Assembly (NCBI RefSeq): GCF_003391135.1
Contig: NZ_CP031455.1
Location: 1,674,001 to 1,738,000, forward strand
DNA length: 64,000 bases
Reading direction: 5' to 3'
From: Streptoverticillium olivoreticuli subsp. olivoreticuli
GTDB lineage: Bacteria; Actinomycetota; Actinomycetes; Streptomycetales; Streptomycetaceae
The first letter of the stretch is position 1. Each line of letters opens with the position of its first letter. The notes under the pieces were generated by a model, which saw only the letters and a program-made list of their open reading frames with translations, ran no database searches and was not told the DNA's origin. Positions 32,059-40,832 of the stretch are shown piece after piece. The translations under genes were made by a program, and so were the position numbers.

Positions 32059-35000
32059 ATGCACGCACTCCGGACGCCGAGACCGTCGCCGCTGCCGGAG
32101 CGGGCGGACCCGGCCGGACCGCTGCTGCGGGTGCTCGGCCCCATGTCGGCGCGGTTCGACGGGCAGGACCTGCCGCTCGGCCCGCCGCGCCGGCGGGCAC
32201 TGCTCGCCCTGCTGCTCATCCGGCTGGGCCGGATCGTCCCCACCGAGCTGATCGTCGACGAGCTGTGGGGGAACGAGTCGCCGCGCCAACCCGTCGCCAC
32301 GCTCCAGAGCCATGTCTCCCACCTGCGCCGGGTCCTGGACCCGACGACCGGGCCGGGCGCCCCGTCGGTGCTGCGCTACCGCGCGCCCGGCTACGTGCTC
32401 CAGCTCGCCCCGGAACAGGTGGACTTCTGCCGCTTCGAGGACCTGGTGTCCACCGGGCGCCGGCTCCTGGAGCAGCGGGATCCGACGGCCGCGCGGGAGC
32501 GGCTCGCCGAGGCCTTGGAGCTGTGGCACGGCTCCCCGTACACGGAGTTCTCCGCCCACCCGCCGCTGGCCGACGAGACCGCTCGGCTGGAGCAGGTCCG
32601 GCTGGCCGCGCTGGAGTCCTTCGCCGAGGCCCGGCTCGCCCTGGGCGCAGCCGAGGAGGTGGCGGCCGACCTCGACCGGGAGGTTCGCCGGCACCCGATG
32701 CGCGAGCGGCTCGTCGGCCACCTGATGACCGCGCTGACCCGCCTCGGGCGGCAGGCGGAGGCGCTGGAGGTGTACGAGCGGACGCGCAGCCACCTCGTCG
32801 AGGAGTTCGGCGTGGACACCGCCGTGGAGCTCCAGCGGGTGCGCACCGCCATCCTGCGGCAGGAGTTGTGCGACGACGGACCGGGCGACCGGGCGGTGGC
32901 GCCGCCCACTGCCGCCCCCGTCGCCTCCCCCGTCACCCCCTCTTCACCGGCTTCCCCTGCTTCCGGTCCTTCCGCTGCTTCCGGCGCGACCGCGCGGACG
33001 CCGGAGGCGGGCCCGGCCCGGCCGACGCGCGCCACGGCACCGGCCCCCGCCGCGCCCGCGCCGACCGGGAACGCCGGCGCCGGGGACCCGTCGGCGCCCT
33101 GGCCGTTCACCGGCAGGGACCAGGAGCTGAACCGCCTGGCGACGGCGGCGGCCGGGGCCCTCACCGGCCACGGGCACGTGGTGTCCGTGCTCGGCCCCGC
33201 CGGGGTCGGCAAGACCCGCCTGCTGATGGAGCTCGCCCCACGCCTGGAGGCCGCGGACGAGCACCTCGAAGTGGTCTGGAGCCACTGCTTCCCCGGCGAG
33301 GGCGTCCCGCCCTACTGGCTGTGGACACAGGTCCTGCGCAGGCTGTCGGCCACCCGGCCGGACGCCTTCCGCGCGGCGACGGCGCCGTTCGGCGCGCTGC
33401 TCGCCCCGCTGATGCCCGAGCAGTCGGCCGGGCCGGGCGGCCCGCAGGGCGCCGAGGTCGACTGGGCCCAGGCCCGGTTCCTCACCCACGACGCGGTCTG
33501 CGAGGTCCTGCTGGCCCTGGCCGCGGAGCGTCCGCTGGTGCTGCTCCTGGAGGACCTGCACTGGGCGGACACCGCCTCCCTGGACCTGCTCAGGCTGCTC
33601 GGCGTCCGCCGCCTGGGCCACCCGCTGAGCGTCGTGCTGACCGCCCGTGACTTCGAGATCGAGTCCGACGCCACGATGCGCCGGCTGCTGGCCGAGGTGG
33701 TCCGCGGCCCCCGGAGCGAGGCCCTGCGGCTCGACGGACTGCCCCGGCAGGCCGTCGCGGCCCTGGTCGAGGCGCAGGCCGGCCCGGGCGTGGGCGCGGA
33801 GGTCGTGGAGGCGCTGCACCGGCGGAGCAAGGGCAACCCCTACTTCGTCATGCAGCTCCTCTCCCTCCTCGGCGACGTCCGGCACCTGCACGACCCCGGT
33901 GCCTCGGCCGTCCTCCTCGCCCGGGTCCCGACGGGCGTCCGCGAGGCGCTGCGGCAGCGGTTCGCCGCACTGCCCGAGCCGGTCATGCGGGTGCTGCGGC
34001 TGTGCGCGGTCATCGGCGCCGAGGTGGACACGGACCTGCTGCGCCGCACCGCCACCGAGGACGAACCGGTCGCCGAGGCGCTGGAGTCGGCCATCCAGGC
34101 CGGGCTGCTCGGGGAGGACCCGCACCACCCGGGCAGGCTGCACTTCGCCCACGCGCTGGTGCAGGAGACGCTCGCCGAGGAGCCGGCCCGCGAGGAGCGG
34201 CACCAGCTGCACGCGCGGGTCGCCGAAGCCTTGTGCGCCCGCGGGCGCGGACAGATGGGCGCCGAGGAGATCGAGCGGGTGGCCCACCACTCCTGGAACG
34301 CCAAGGACGCGCTGGCGCCCGGGGAGACGCTGCCCCGGCTGCTGCGCGCCGCCGAACAGGCCGAGCACCACCTGGCGTACGAGCAGGTCGAGACCTGGCT
34401 GCGGCGGGCGGTGCACCTGGCCGGCTTCCTGCCCGCCGACGACCCCTCGGCCCCGGGCCTGGAGCAGCGGCTGCACATCCAGCTCGGGCAGGTGCTGGCC
34501 ACCGTCCGCGGCTACGGCGACGCCGAGGCCGAGGCGGCGCTGGGCCGGGGCCGCGCCCTGAGCGCGGTCACGCACAGCCCCGAGGACCCGTCGGTGCTGT
34601 GGGCGCTGTGCGCGGCGCTCCTGGTCACCGGCCGCTACGACGACTCCCGGCAGTTCTCCGGACTGCTGCGGGACCTCGCCGGGCGCACCCGGCAGCCGGT
34701 GGCGGTGCTCGGCGCGGCGTACGGGGAGGGCATCGTGCTGCACGTGCGCGGCCGGCTGCCCGAGGCGCTGGCGGAGCTGGAGCACAGTGTCGAGATGGCG
34801 GATCGTTTCGCAAGGGAGGGTCACTCGCTGGCCCGGACGTTCCAGCACGACCCGCGCGTCTCGTGCCGCTCGTACGACACGTTCACCCACTGGCTCCTGG
34901 GCGACCGGCGGACGGCGGCCGAGCGCCGCCGCGAGCTGCTGCGCCTGACCGACTACGAGAGCAGGCCCTCGGACCGGGCCTTCGCGCTGTACGTGGACGC

Positions 35001-35418
35001 CGTCGTGGCCGCCTGGGAGGGCGACGTCGACACGGCGCTCGCCTCCGGCGGCGAGGGGGCCCGGGTGGCGGCCGAGCACGGGCTGCTCTACTGGAAGGCG
35101 ATGCTGAACCTGCCCGCCGGATGGGCCCTGACGCACTCCGGCCGCGAGGAGGAGGGCCTGGCTCTGATGGGCACGTCGCTGGACGAGCTGTGTCCGTCCC
35201 GGACGCATCTGCGCCTCCCGCTGCACCTGGGGCTGCTGGGGCAGGCGCAGTTCCACGCCGGGCGCCGGGAGGAGGCGACGGAGACGCTCCGCAGGATGCT
35301 CGCCGCCGTCGAACACCGCCGCGAGTACGTATACCTCGACCCGGCCTTGCCCGCCACCCGCCTGCTGCACGAACTGGTGGGCCGGGGCGCGGCGGAGGCG
35401 GTGCTGACGAGGTGCTGA
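32059..35418 (+). CDS. Large SARP-family regulator: winged helix + BTAD + ATPase + helical repeats (1119 aa)
   Basis: The N-terminus (~10-105) is an OmpR-type winged-helix DNA-binding domain (LRVLGPM..., ending in the HVSHLRRVLD helix). It is followed by a bacterial transcriptional activation domain (~110-275), a Pro/Ala/Ser-rich linker (~280-345), and an AAA/STAND ATPase with Walker A GPAGVGKT near 378 and Walker B LLLEDLHWAD near 492. The C-terminal half is alpha-helical and TPR-like. This is the AfsR-like large SARP layout; no LuxR-type HTH is seen at the C-terminus. ATG 32059 is chosen because TGAGGA lies 5 nt upstream of it; ATG 32047 and 31966 are in frame but worse placed. It is divergent from the trans-AT operon, so it is the best candidate for its pathway-specific activator. 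Confidence 0.92.
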   Translation: MHALRTPRPSPLPERADPAGPLLRVLGPMSARFDGQDLPLGPPRRRALLALLLIRLGRIVPTELIVDELWGNESPRQPVATLQSHVSHLRRVLDPTTGPGAPSVLRYRAPGYVLQLAPEQVDFCRFEDLVSTGRRLLEQRDPTAARERLAEALELWHGSPYTEFSAHPPLADETARLEQVRLAALESFAEARLALGAAEEVAADLDREVRRHPMRERLVGHLMTALTRLGRQAEALEVYERTRSHLVEEFGVDTAVELQRVRTAILRQELCDDGPGDRAVAPPTAAPVASPVTPSSPASPASGPSAASGATARTPEAGPARPTRATAPAPAAPAPTGNAGAGDPSAPWPFTGRDQELNRLATAAAGALTGHGHVVSVLGPAGVGKTRLLMELAPRLEAADEHLEVVWSHCFPGEGVPPYWLWTQVLRRLSATRPDAFRAATAPFGALLAPLMPEQSAGPGGPQGAEVDWAQARFLTHDAVCEVLLALAAERPLVLLLEDLHWADTASLDLLRLLGVRRLGHPLSVVLTARDFEIESDATMRRLLAEVVRGPRSEALRLDGLPRQAVAALVEAQAGPGVGAEVVEALHRRSKGNPYFVMQLLSLLGDVRHLHDPGASAVLLARVPTGVREALRQRFAALPEPVMRVLRLCAVIGAEVDTDLLRRTATEDEPVAEALESAIQAGLLGEDPHHPGRLHFAHALVQETLAEEPAREERHQLHARVAEALCARGRGQMGAEEIERVAHHSWNAKDALAPGETLPRLLRAAEQAEHHLAYEQVETWLRRAVHLAGFLPADDPSAPGLEQRLHIQLGQVLATVRGYGDAEAEAALGRGRALSAVTHSPEDPSVLWALCAALLVTGRYDDSRQFSGLLRDLAGRTRQPVAVLGAAYGEGIVLHVRGRLPEALAELEHSVEMADRFAREGHSLARTFQHDPRVSCRSYDTFTHWLLGDRRTAAERRRELLRLTDYESRPSDRAFALYVDAVVAAWEGDVDTALASGGEGARVAAEHGLLYWKAMLNLPAGWALTHSGREEEGLALMGTSLDELCPSRTHLRLPLHLGLLGQAQFHAGRREEATETLRRMLAAVEHRREYVYLDPALPATRLLHELVGRGAAEAVLTRC

Positions 35419-35427
35419 GCAAGACGC

Positions 35428-35449
35428 GCCCGTGCCGCCCCGCACGGGC
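35428..35449 (+). terminator. Hairpin after the SARP gene
   Basis: A perfect 8-bp stem GCCCGTGC / GCACGGGC with a 6-nt loop starts 10 nt after the regulator's stop codon. No U-tract follows, which is common for Streptomyces hairpin terminators. It separates the regulator from dhaK. Confidence 0.6.
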
Positions 35450-35581
35450 TCGTACGGGGGTGGCGGCGCCGAAGGCGCGACTATCCTCGCATTCACTCTC
35501 GGTCACTACCGGGTTGTCACGCTGAGCGGTTCCCAACGCAGCTGACACTCCATCAGTCCACCGATCACACGAGGAGTCCCC

Positions 35582-36574
35582 GTGAAGATGCTCATCAACA
35601 CCCCCGAGACCGTCGTCGCCGACGCCCTGCGCGGCATGGCGCTCGCGCATCCCGAGTTGGCCGTCGACGTCGAGGGGCGGATCGTCGTGCGGCGGGACGC
35701 GCCCGTCGCGGGGAAGGTGGGGCTGGTTTCGGGGGGCGGGTCCGGGCATGAGCCGTTGCACGGTGGGTTCGTGGGGCACGGGATGCTGGATGCCGCGTGC
35801 CCCGGTGAGGTCTTCACCTCGCCCGTGCCGGATCAGATGGTGCGCGCGGCGGCCGCCGTGGACAGCGGCCGGGGCGTGCTGTTCATCGTGAAGAACTACA
35901 CCGGCGACGTCCTCAACTTCAACATGGCCGCCGAGCTGGCCGAGGACGAGGGCATCCAGGTCGCCAGCGTGCTCGTCAACGACGACGTCGCGGTGACGGA
36001 CAGCCTCTTCACGGCCGGCCGCCGGGGCACCGGTGCCACTCTTTTCGTCGAGAAGATCGCGGGCGCGGCGGCCGAGGAGGGGGCGCCGCTGGAGCGGGTG
36101 GAGGCCCTGGCCCGGCGGGTGAACGAGTCCTCGCGCAGCTTCGGCGTGGCCCTCGGTGCCTGTACGACCCCGGCCAAGGGGAGCCCCACCTTCGACCTCC
36201 CGGCCGGGGAGCTGGAGCTGGGGGTCGGCATCCACGGTGAGCCCGGCCGGGAGCGGCGGGCGATGATGACGTCCGGCGAGATCGCGGACTTCGCCGTGGA
36301 CGCGGTGCTGACGGACCTGCGGCCGACCGGCCCGGTGCTGCTGCTGGTCAACGGGGCCGGGGCGACCCCGCTGCTGGAGCTGTACGGCTTCACCGCGGAG
36401 GTCCACCGGGTGCTGGCCGAGCGGGGCGTGACGGTCGCCCGCACGCTGGTGGGCGACTACGTCACGTCCCTCGACATGGCGGGCGCGTCGGTGACGCTGT
36501 GCCAGGCGGACGAGGAGCTGCTCCGGCTGTGGGACGCGCCGGTGCAGACCCCGGGCCTCCGCTGGGGACGCTGA
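35582..36574 (+). CDS. dhaK: Dihydroxyacetone kinase, DhaK subunit (330 aa)
   Basis: Full-length DhaK. It has the substrate-binding GGGSGHEPLHGGFVG segment near residue 52, the VKNYTGD motif near 103, and the GIHGEPG motif near 220 carrying the His that forms the covalent hemiaminal with dihydroxyacetone. DhaK binds dihydroxyacetone and, with DhaL (ADP) and DhaM (phosphotransferase system), makes dihydroxyacetone phosphate in the cytosol. The GTG start is supported by GAGGAG 5 nt upstream; an ATG two codons in is less well placed. dhaL and dhaM normally follow directly, but here the next gene is convergent and unrelated, so this copy is an orphan. Confidence 0.95.
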   Translation: MKMLINTPETVVADALRGMALAHPELAVDVEGRIVVRRDAPVAGKVGLVSGGGSGHEPLHGGFVGHGMLDAACPGEVFTSPVPDQMVRAAAAVDSGRGVLFIVKNYTGDVLNFNMAAELAEDEGIQVASVLVNDDVAVTDSLFTAGRRGTGATLFVEKIAGAAAEEGAPLERVEALARRVNESSRSFGVALGACTTPAKGSPTFDLPAGELELGVGIHGEPGRERRAMMTSGEIADFAVDAVLTDLRPTGPVLLLVNGAGATPLLELYGFTAEVHRVLAERGVTVARTLVGDYVTSLDMAGASVTLCQADEELLRLWDAPVQTPGLRWGR

Positions 36575-36596
36575 ACCCTCCCCTTCACCGGCCCCT

Positions 36597-39500
36597 CTAC
36601 TCCTGCAGGACGACCCTCCCGAGCAGCGTCGTGGCCAGGGCGAAGTGGTCGGCGTGGACGAGCCGGTGGCCGACCGGCAGCGCGGTGCCGCCCGCGGTGA
36701 CCGTGCCGGTGGCCGTGGTCCGGTCGGTCAGGTAGGTCTCGTACTCCTCAATCCGGAGCCGGAAAGAGGACAGCTGCGGGAGCCGGGGAGCGGGCGGGGT
36801 CAGGTCGCCGGTCCAGGCGAAGCCGGTGCCGCGGGCGACGCAGGTGAGTTCGAGTGCGGCGCCGGTGTCGGCCCAGTCGAGGTCGCCGCCGGTCAGCGGG
36901 CGCTGCTGGACGGAGACGACGACACGGCGGCTCGCGGCCATGCCCGGCTGCCCGGCACCGGCCCGCTTGCCGACGGCGTTCACGGTGGCGGGCCCGCTCA
37001 GCTCGATCCGGAACTGGCCGCTCGCCGTCATGGCCGCGCTGACCGTACGGTCGGGCACCAGCTGGCCGAATTCGCCGAGGACCACCTTGGACAGGTGGAG
37101 CGGGGCGACGGAGTACGGCTGGTAGCGGGCGAGCGCGGGCCGCAGATAGGGGAAGTAGGCGGTGTCGTCGGCGGATTGGCCCAGGTCGACGTCGATGTCG
37201 CAGTACCACAGCCGCTGCCGCTGGTCGAAGACCGGGGTGAAGGCGACGACCGTGACGGAGGCCGGGGCCCCGGCGACGAGCTCGGCCGTCGGCACGCCGG
37301 TGGCGCTGAGGGTGGCGTTCGGGAAGTGGGCCGGGGTGAGGTGGGGCAGGACAGTCGCGTCCGCTCCCACCGGGTCGGCGGCGCGCCGGGTGACGAGCTC
37401 GTCCGGCAGGTCGGTGCCGGGGTCGAGCACGAGGGCGAGGAGTTCGTCGTCGCCCGAGGAGAACCAGGGGCGTTCGAGGTAGACGCGGACTCCGGCGCGC
37501 CGCCGGATCCGGGTCACCCGGTGCTGTCCGTGGTCGACGGAGCTCTCCCAGCGGAAGGTGGGGACGAGGTGGCTGACCACGGGCGGTTCGGGCCGGCGCG
37601 AGCTGGGGACGGGCCAGCCCCCGCCGGTCGGACCCGCGCCGGCGGGCCCGGTCCTGGTGATGAGCTCGGGCCGGTCGGTGATCGCCGGGTGGAAGTACTC
37701 GCGGAAGCGGGTGGTGGCGGTGGGGGTGTAGGTGATGTTGCGGTGCCGGGTGTCCCGGAATTCATGGCGGATCCCGGCCAGGGAGTGCTGGTCCTGCCAG
37801 GGCTGGAGGGTGAGGTCACCGGCGTGGGCGTGGCCGGTGACCTGCTCGGGCGCGTCCTGGGTGATGTCGTCGGACCACTCGGTCCAGGTGGCGTCGACGT
37901 CGATCCGGCCGGTGCTCTTCGCGTGTGACGTCACGCTGCCGACGAGGTCGGTGAAGGTCTCCTCGGCCGCGCGGAGGAAGGCCAGGTCGCTCAGCACCGG
38001 TCGTTCCAGGGGCTTTTCGACGGCGTGGACGAGGGTGAGCTCCACCCAGGGGGTGATCATCCAGTTCTCGCCGGCGGCGGAGGCCGCGGTCAGCTCGTCC
38101 TTCTTCTGCTGCGGCAGCCCGGTGACGGGGTCGTTCCACAGCGGGGAGCCGGTGAGGAGCTGCCAGGCGCGGAAGACGTCGAGGTCGGCGGCGTCGATCC
38201 GGCAGCTCATCCGGACGGTGGCGACCTCGGCCTTGGGCAGGTACACGGTCAACTGGCGGCCGAGCAGCGGCCAGTCGGGCCGTCCGGTGCCCTCCTCGAT
38301 CCGCAGTCGCAGGGGCTGCGCCTGCGGCCAGGGGCCGGGGAAGTCGTAGGTCTCGTTGGGGTCCGCGCCGGGCAGCCCGCGGAAGGAGACGCCACGGGCC
38401 AGGACGTCGGGCAGATAGGGCAGGAGCAGCTGGGCCGCGTCGTGGACGACGTACTCGCCCTGCTTGAGCCCGTCGCCGCGTGACACGGGGAGTTCGGTGG
38501 GCGGTTCGGTGTCGTGCGGGTTGTGCTTGGCGACGTGGATCTCGCCGAAGAACTTGAGGTCGCGGGTCAGGCTCGGGTTCTCCGGGAAGCTGACGAGGGT
38601 GTCGAGGTAGGTGCCGGCCTCGCGGGACGCCGACGCGAAGTACTGGTGGCGCGCTCCGGCCGAGGTGCCGGGGCCGAAGGCGGCGTCGTACATCCCGTGC
38701 TGCTCGGCCATCTGGAGGGCGGTCTTCGGGGGGCTGACGTGGCGTTCGTCGAAGGGGCGGTAGCGCCGGTCGAGCCCGTCGGCGGGTGAGTGCTGCTCGT
38801 GGTCGGGGACCTCGGCGTTCCTGCGCAGCGCCCAGAGGACCGGTGGGACGGGGGTGCCGTCGTCCTCGACGGTGGAGCGGACGACGAGCCGTGGCTCCGA
38901 CTCGCCCTCCAGGAAGGGCCACCGGGGCACGATGACGGGTGGTGGTACGGGCTCCCACCGGCTGTAGGTGAGGGGGGCCGTCACGGTGCCCTCGGCGCCG
39001 GCGGGGTCGGTGTCGGGGCCGAGGCTGTTCCCTGCGAGGTCGGTGAGGCGGGCGCGCAGCCGGTAGGTGCGGCGGTAGCGCAGCGCGGGCAGGGTGCCGG
39101 TGGTGGGCCGGAACCGGGCGTCGAGGGGGAAGTCCGCCGAGACCTCGGGGTCGGAGATCTGCGGCCGGTCGTCGAGGCCGATGGTCCGGCCGGGCGGCGG
39201 GGCCGCGAGGGACCAGCCGTGCCAGCCGAACAGCGCCTGGTGGACGTAGAGCTGGTCGGCGTGGACCTTGTCCTGGGTGACCGCGCTGGCTTTGACGTGT
39301 CCTTCGTCGGGGGCCACGGTCAGCGGGACGGGTGCCTGTCCGGGCCGTCGCAGGGCGTAGCTGCCGGTCCGTGCGCACAGCGGGTGCCAGGCGGTGATGC
39401 GGCCCGTGGCGTCGTCGACGACGCCGACGTCGACGCGGTAGCCGCGGACGAGGTGCGAGGCGTCGAGCAGGGCGGCGGGGACCGCGGTGCCGGGTCCGGG

Positions 39501-40829
39501 CCCGGGGCCGACGCCCGCGGCGTGCCGGGCGTCGTCCTCCATCTGCCGGGCGAGCGAGGCGTCGCGGCCTTCGTACAGGACGGTGATCCCGGCGCCGTGC
39601 AGCGCGGGCAGGGCGGTGACGTCGGAGGCGACGGAGCCGGGCCCGGTGGGATCGGCCGGGCCGATCTGTGTCTGTCCGACGATCCGGGCGAATTCGACGA
39701 ACTTCATCGCCGCGCCGTCCACGTCGAGGTCGGTGACGTGCACGGCGTCGGTGCCGAGCCCGAGCATCCGGCGGCCGTACGGGCCGGTGTCCTCCGCGTA
39801 CGCCTCGCAGCGGGCGCCCGCGACGTAGCGCAGCCTGGTCCAGGGCCGCAGGCTCTCGTCGGTGTTGAGCCGCCCTTGGGGGGCGGTGAAGGTCACGCGT
39901 GCCTGCCACTGGTCGGCGAGGCCCGGTGGCGGTGTGACGAGCAGGTCGAGGGCGAGGCCGAAGCGGCGCAGCAGTTCGGGGTGGTCCGCGAGGAGGGCGC
40001 AGGCGCCGTGGAAGTCGAGGTCGGGGCGCTGCGGCGGGTCGGGGGTGGCGGCGGTCCGGTCGCCGGGGGCCGCTGTGGCGGGCCGCCGGTCGTAGAAGCG
40101 GTACAGCTCGGCGAAGTTGAGCATGGCGCTGTCGCCCCGGTAGTCGGGGGTGGAGCGGTCCATGCAGCGGGGCCGGTAGGGGTTGGGGCTGCCGCCGGTC
40201 GCGGCGGGGCCACCGCCGCCGGTCGTGCCCTGGATGAGCCGGTCGAGCCGCCCGTAGGTCGATTCGACGGCTCTGGCGAGGGTCCTGATGCGCTCGTTGA
40301 GGGGGACGAGGAGGTCGAAGAGGTCGGGGAGGTCCCAGGTGGGCGGTGGGGTGGGTGTGCCTTCGGCGCGGCCCTCGCCGCCGCTGCCGCTGCCGGGGAA
40401 GGCCCTGCTGCGGGCGGTGGTCGTCACGGCGACCTGGTAGAGGTTGCCGATCTGTCCGTGGACGGCCTTGCTGGGGAAGGAGCGGAGCGTCGGGGGGACG
40501 CCCTGGGCGAGGGCGGTGGGCCGGGTGGGGTCCGTCACCTTGGTGTCGCGGTGGAAGAGCTGCTGCCACAGGGTGCTGTCGGGCGGCGGGTAGCGGTCCG
40601 TGCGGGGCTCGGTGGGCACGGCGGTGCCGGTGCCGCCGCCGGGTGGGGCGAACTCCACCTGGAGCGCCTTGGCGTAGGTGGCGAGGGTCGTCGGCCAGTC
40701 GAGGAAGCCGGCGAAGTCGTTCAGCGTGGTTCCTCCGGTCAGGCGCGGGCTGACCAGCACGGTCAGCCGGAGCTTGCCCTGGGCGCTCACCCCGTCGGGC
40801 AGTACGGTCCACCGGATCGTCTCGGGCAT
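36597..40829 (-). CDS. Very large protein of unknown function (1410 aa)
   Basis: A continuous ORF whose composition fits a real gene. I do not recognise a family. The sequence is rich in Pro, Asp, Thr and short beta-like segments, has no signal peptide or membrane segment, and no catalytic motif I can name. The N-terminal stretch (WTVLPDG..., LTVLVSPRL) and the mid-region (YRLRARLTDLAGNSLG, about residue 600) read like beta-sandwich or receptor-like modules. The start ATG is 3 nt after the stop of the gene upstream, so the two are co-transcribed and probably work together. It converges with dhaK, 22 nt away. It may be a structural or surface protein; this is only a guess from size and composition. 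Confidence 0.75.
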   Translation of the reverse strand: MPETIRWTVLPDGVSAQGKLRLTVLVSPRLTGGTTLNDFAGFLDWPTTLATYAKALQVEFAPPGGGTGTAVPTEPRTDRYPPPDSTLWQQLFHRDTKVTDPTRPTALAQGVPPTLRSFPSKAVHGQIGNLYQVAVTTTARSRAFPGSGSGGEGRAEGTPTPPPTWDLPDLFDLLVPLNERIRTLARAVESTYGRLDRLIQGTTGGGGPAATGGSPNPYRPRCMDRSTPDYRGDSAMLNFAELYRFYDRRPATAAPGDRTAATPDPPQRPDLDFHGACALLADHPELLRRFGLALDLLVTPPPGLADQWQARVTFTAPQGRLNTDESLRPWTRLRYVAGARCEAYAEDTGPYGRRMLGLGTDAVHVTDLDVDGAAMKFVEFARIVGQTQIGPADPTGPGSVASDVTALPALHGAGITVLYEGRDASLARQMEDDARHAAGVGPGPGPGTAVPAALLDASHLVRGYRVDVGVVDDATGRITAWHPLCARTGSYALRRPGQAPVPLTVAPDEGHVKASAVTQDKVHADQLYVHQALFGWHGWSLAAPPPGRTIGLDDRPQISDPEVSADFPLDARFRPTTGTLPALRYRRTYRLRARLTDLAGNSLGPDTDPAGAEGTVTAPLTYSRWEPVPPPVIVPRWPFLEGESEPRLVVRSTVEDDGTPVPPVLWALRRNAEVPDHEQHSPADGLDRRYRPFDERHVSPPKTALQMAEQHGMYDAAFGPGTSAGARHQYFASASREAGTYLDTLVSFPENPSLTRDLKFFGEIHVAKHNPHDTEPPTELPVSRGDGLKQGEYVVHDAAQLLLPYLPDVLARGVSFRGLPGADPNETYDFPGPWPQAQPLRLRIEEGTGRPDWPLLGRQLTVYLPKAEVATVRMSCRIDAADLDVFRAWQLLTGSPLWNDPVTGLPQQKKDELTAASAAGENWMITPWVELTLVHAVEKPLERPVLSDLAFLRAAEETFTDLVGSVTSHAKSTGRIDVDATWTEWSDDITQDAPEQVTGHAHAGDLTLQPWQDQHSLAGIRHEFRDTRHRNITYTPTATTRFREYFHPAITDRPELITRTGPAGAGPTGGGWPVPSSRRPEPPVVSHLVPTFRWESSVDHGQHRVTRIRRRAGVRVYLERPWFSSGDDELLALVLDPGTDLPDELVTRRAADPVGADATVLPHLTPAHFPNATLSATGVPTAELVAGAPASVTVVAFTPVFDQRQRLWYCDIDVDLGQSADDTAYFPYLRPALARYQPYSVAPLHLSKVVLGEFGQLVPDRTVSAAMTASGQFRIELSGPATVNAVGKRAGAGQPGMAASRRVVVSVQQRPLTGGDLDWADTGAALELTCVARGTGFAWTGDLTPPAPRLPQLSSFRLRIEEYETYLTDRTTATGTVTAGGTALPVGHRLVHADHFALATTLLGRVVLQE

Positions 40830-40832
40830 GGC

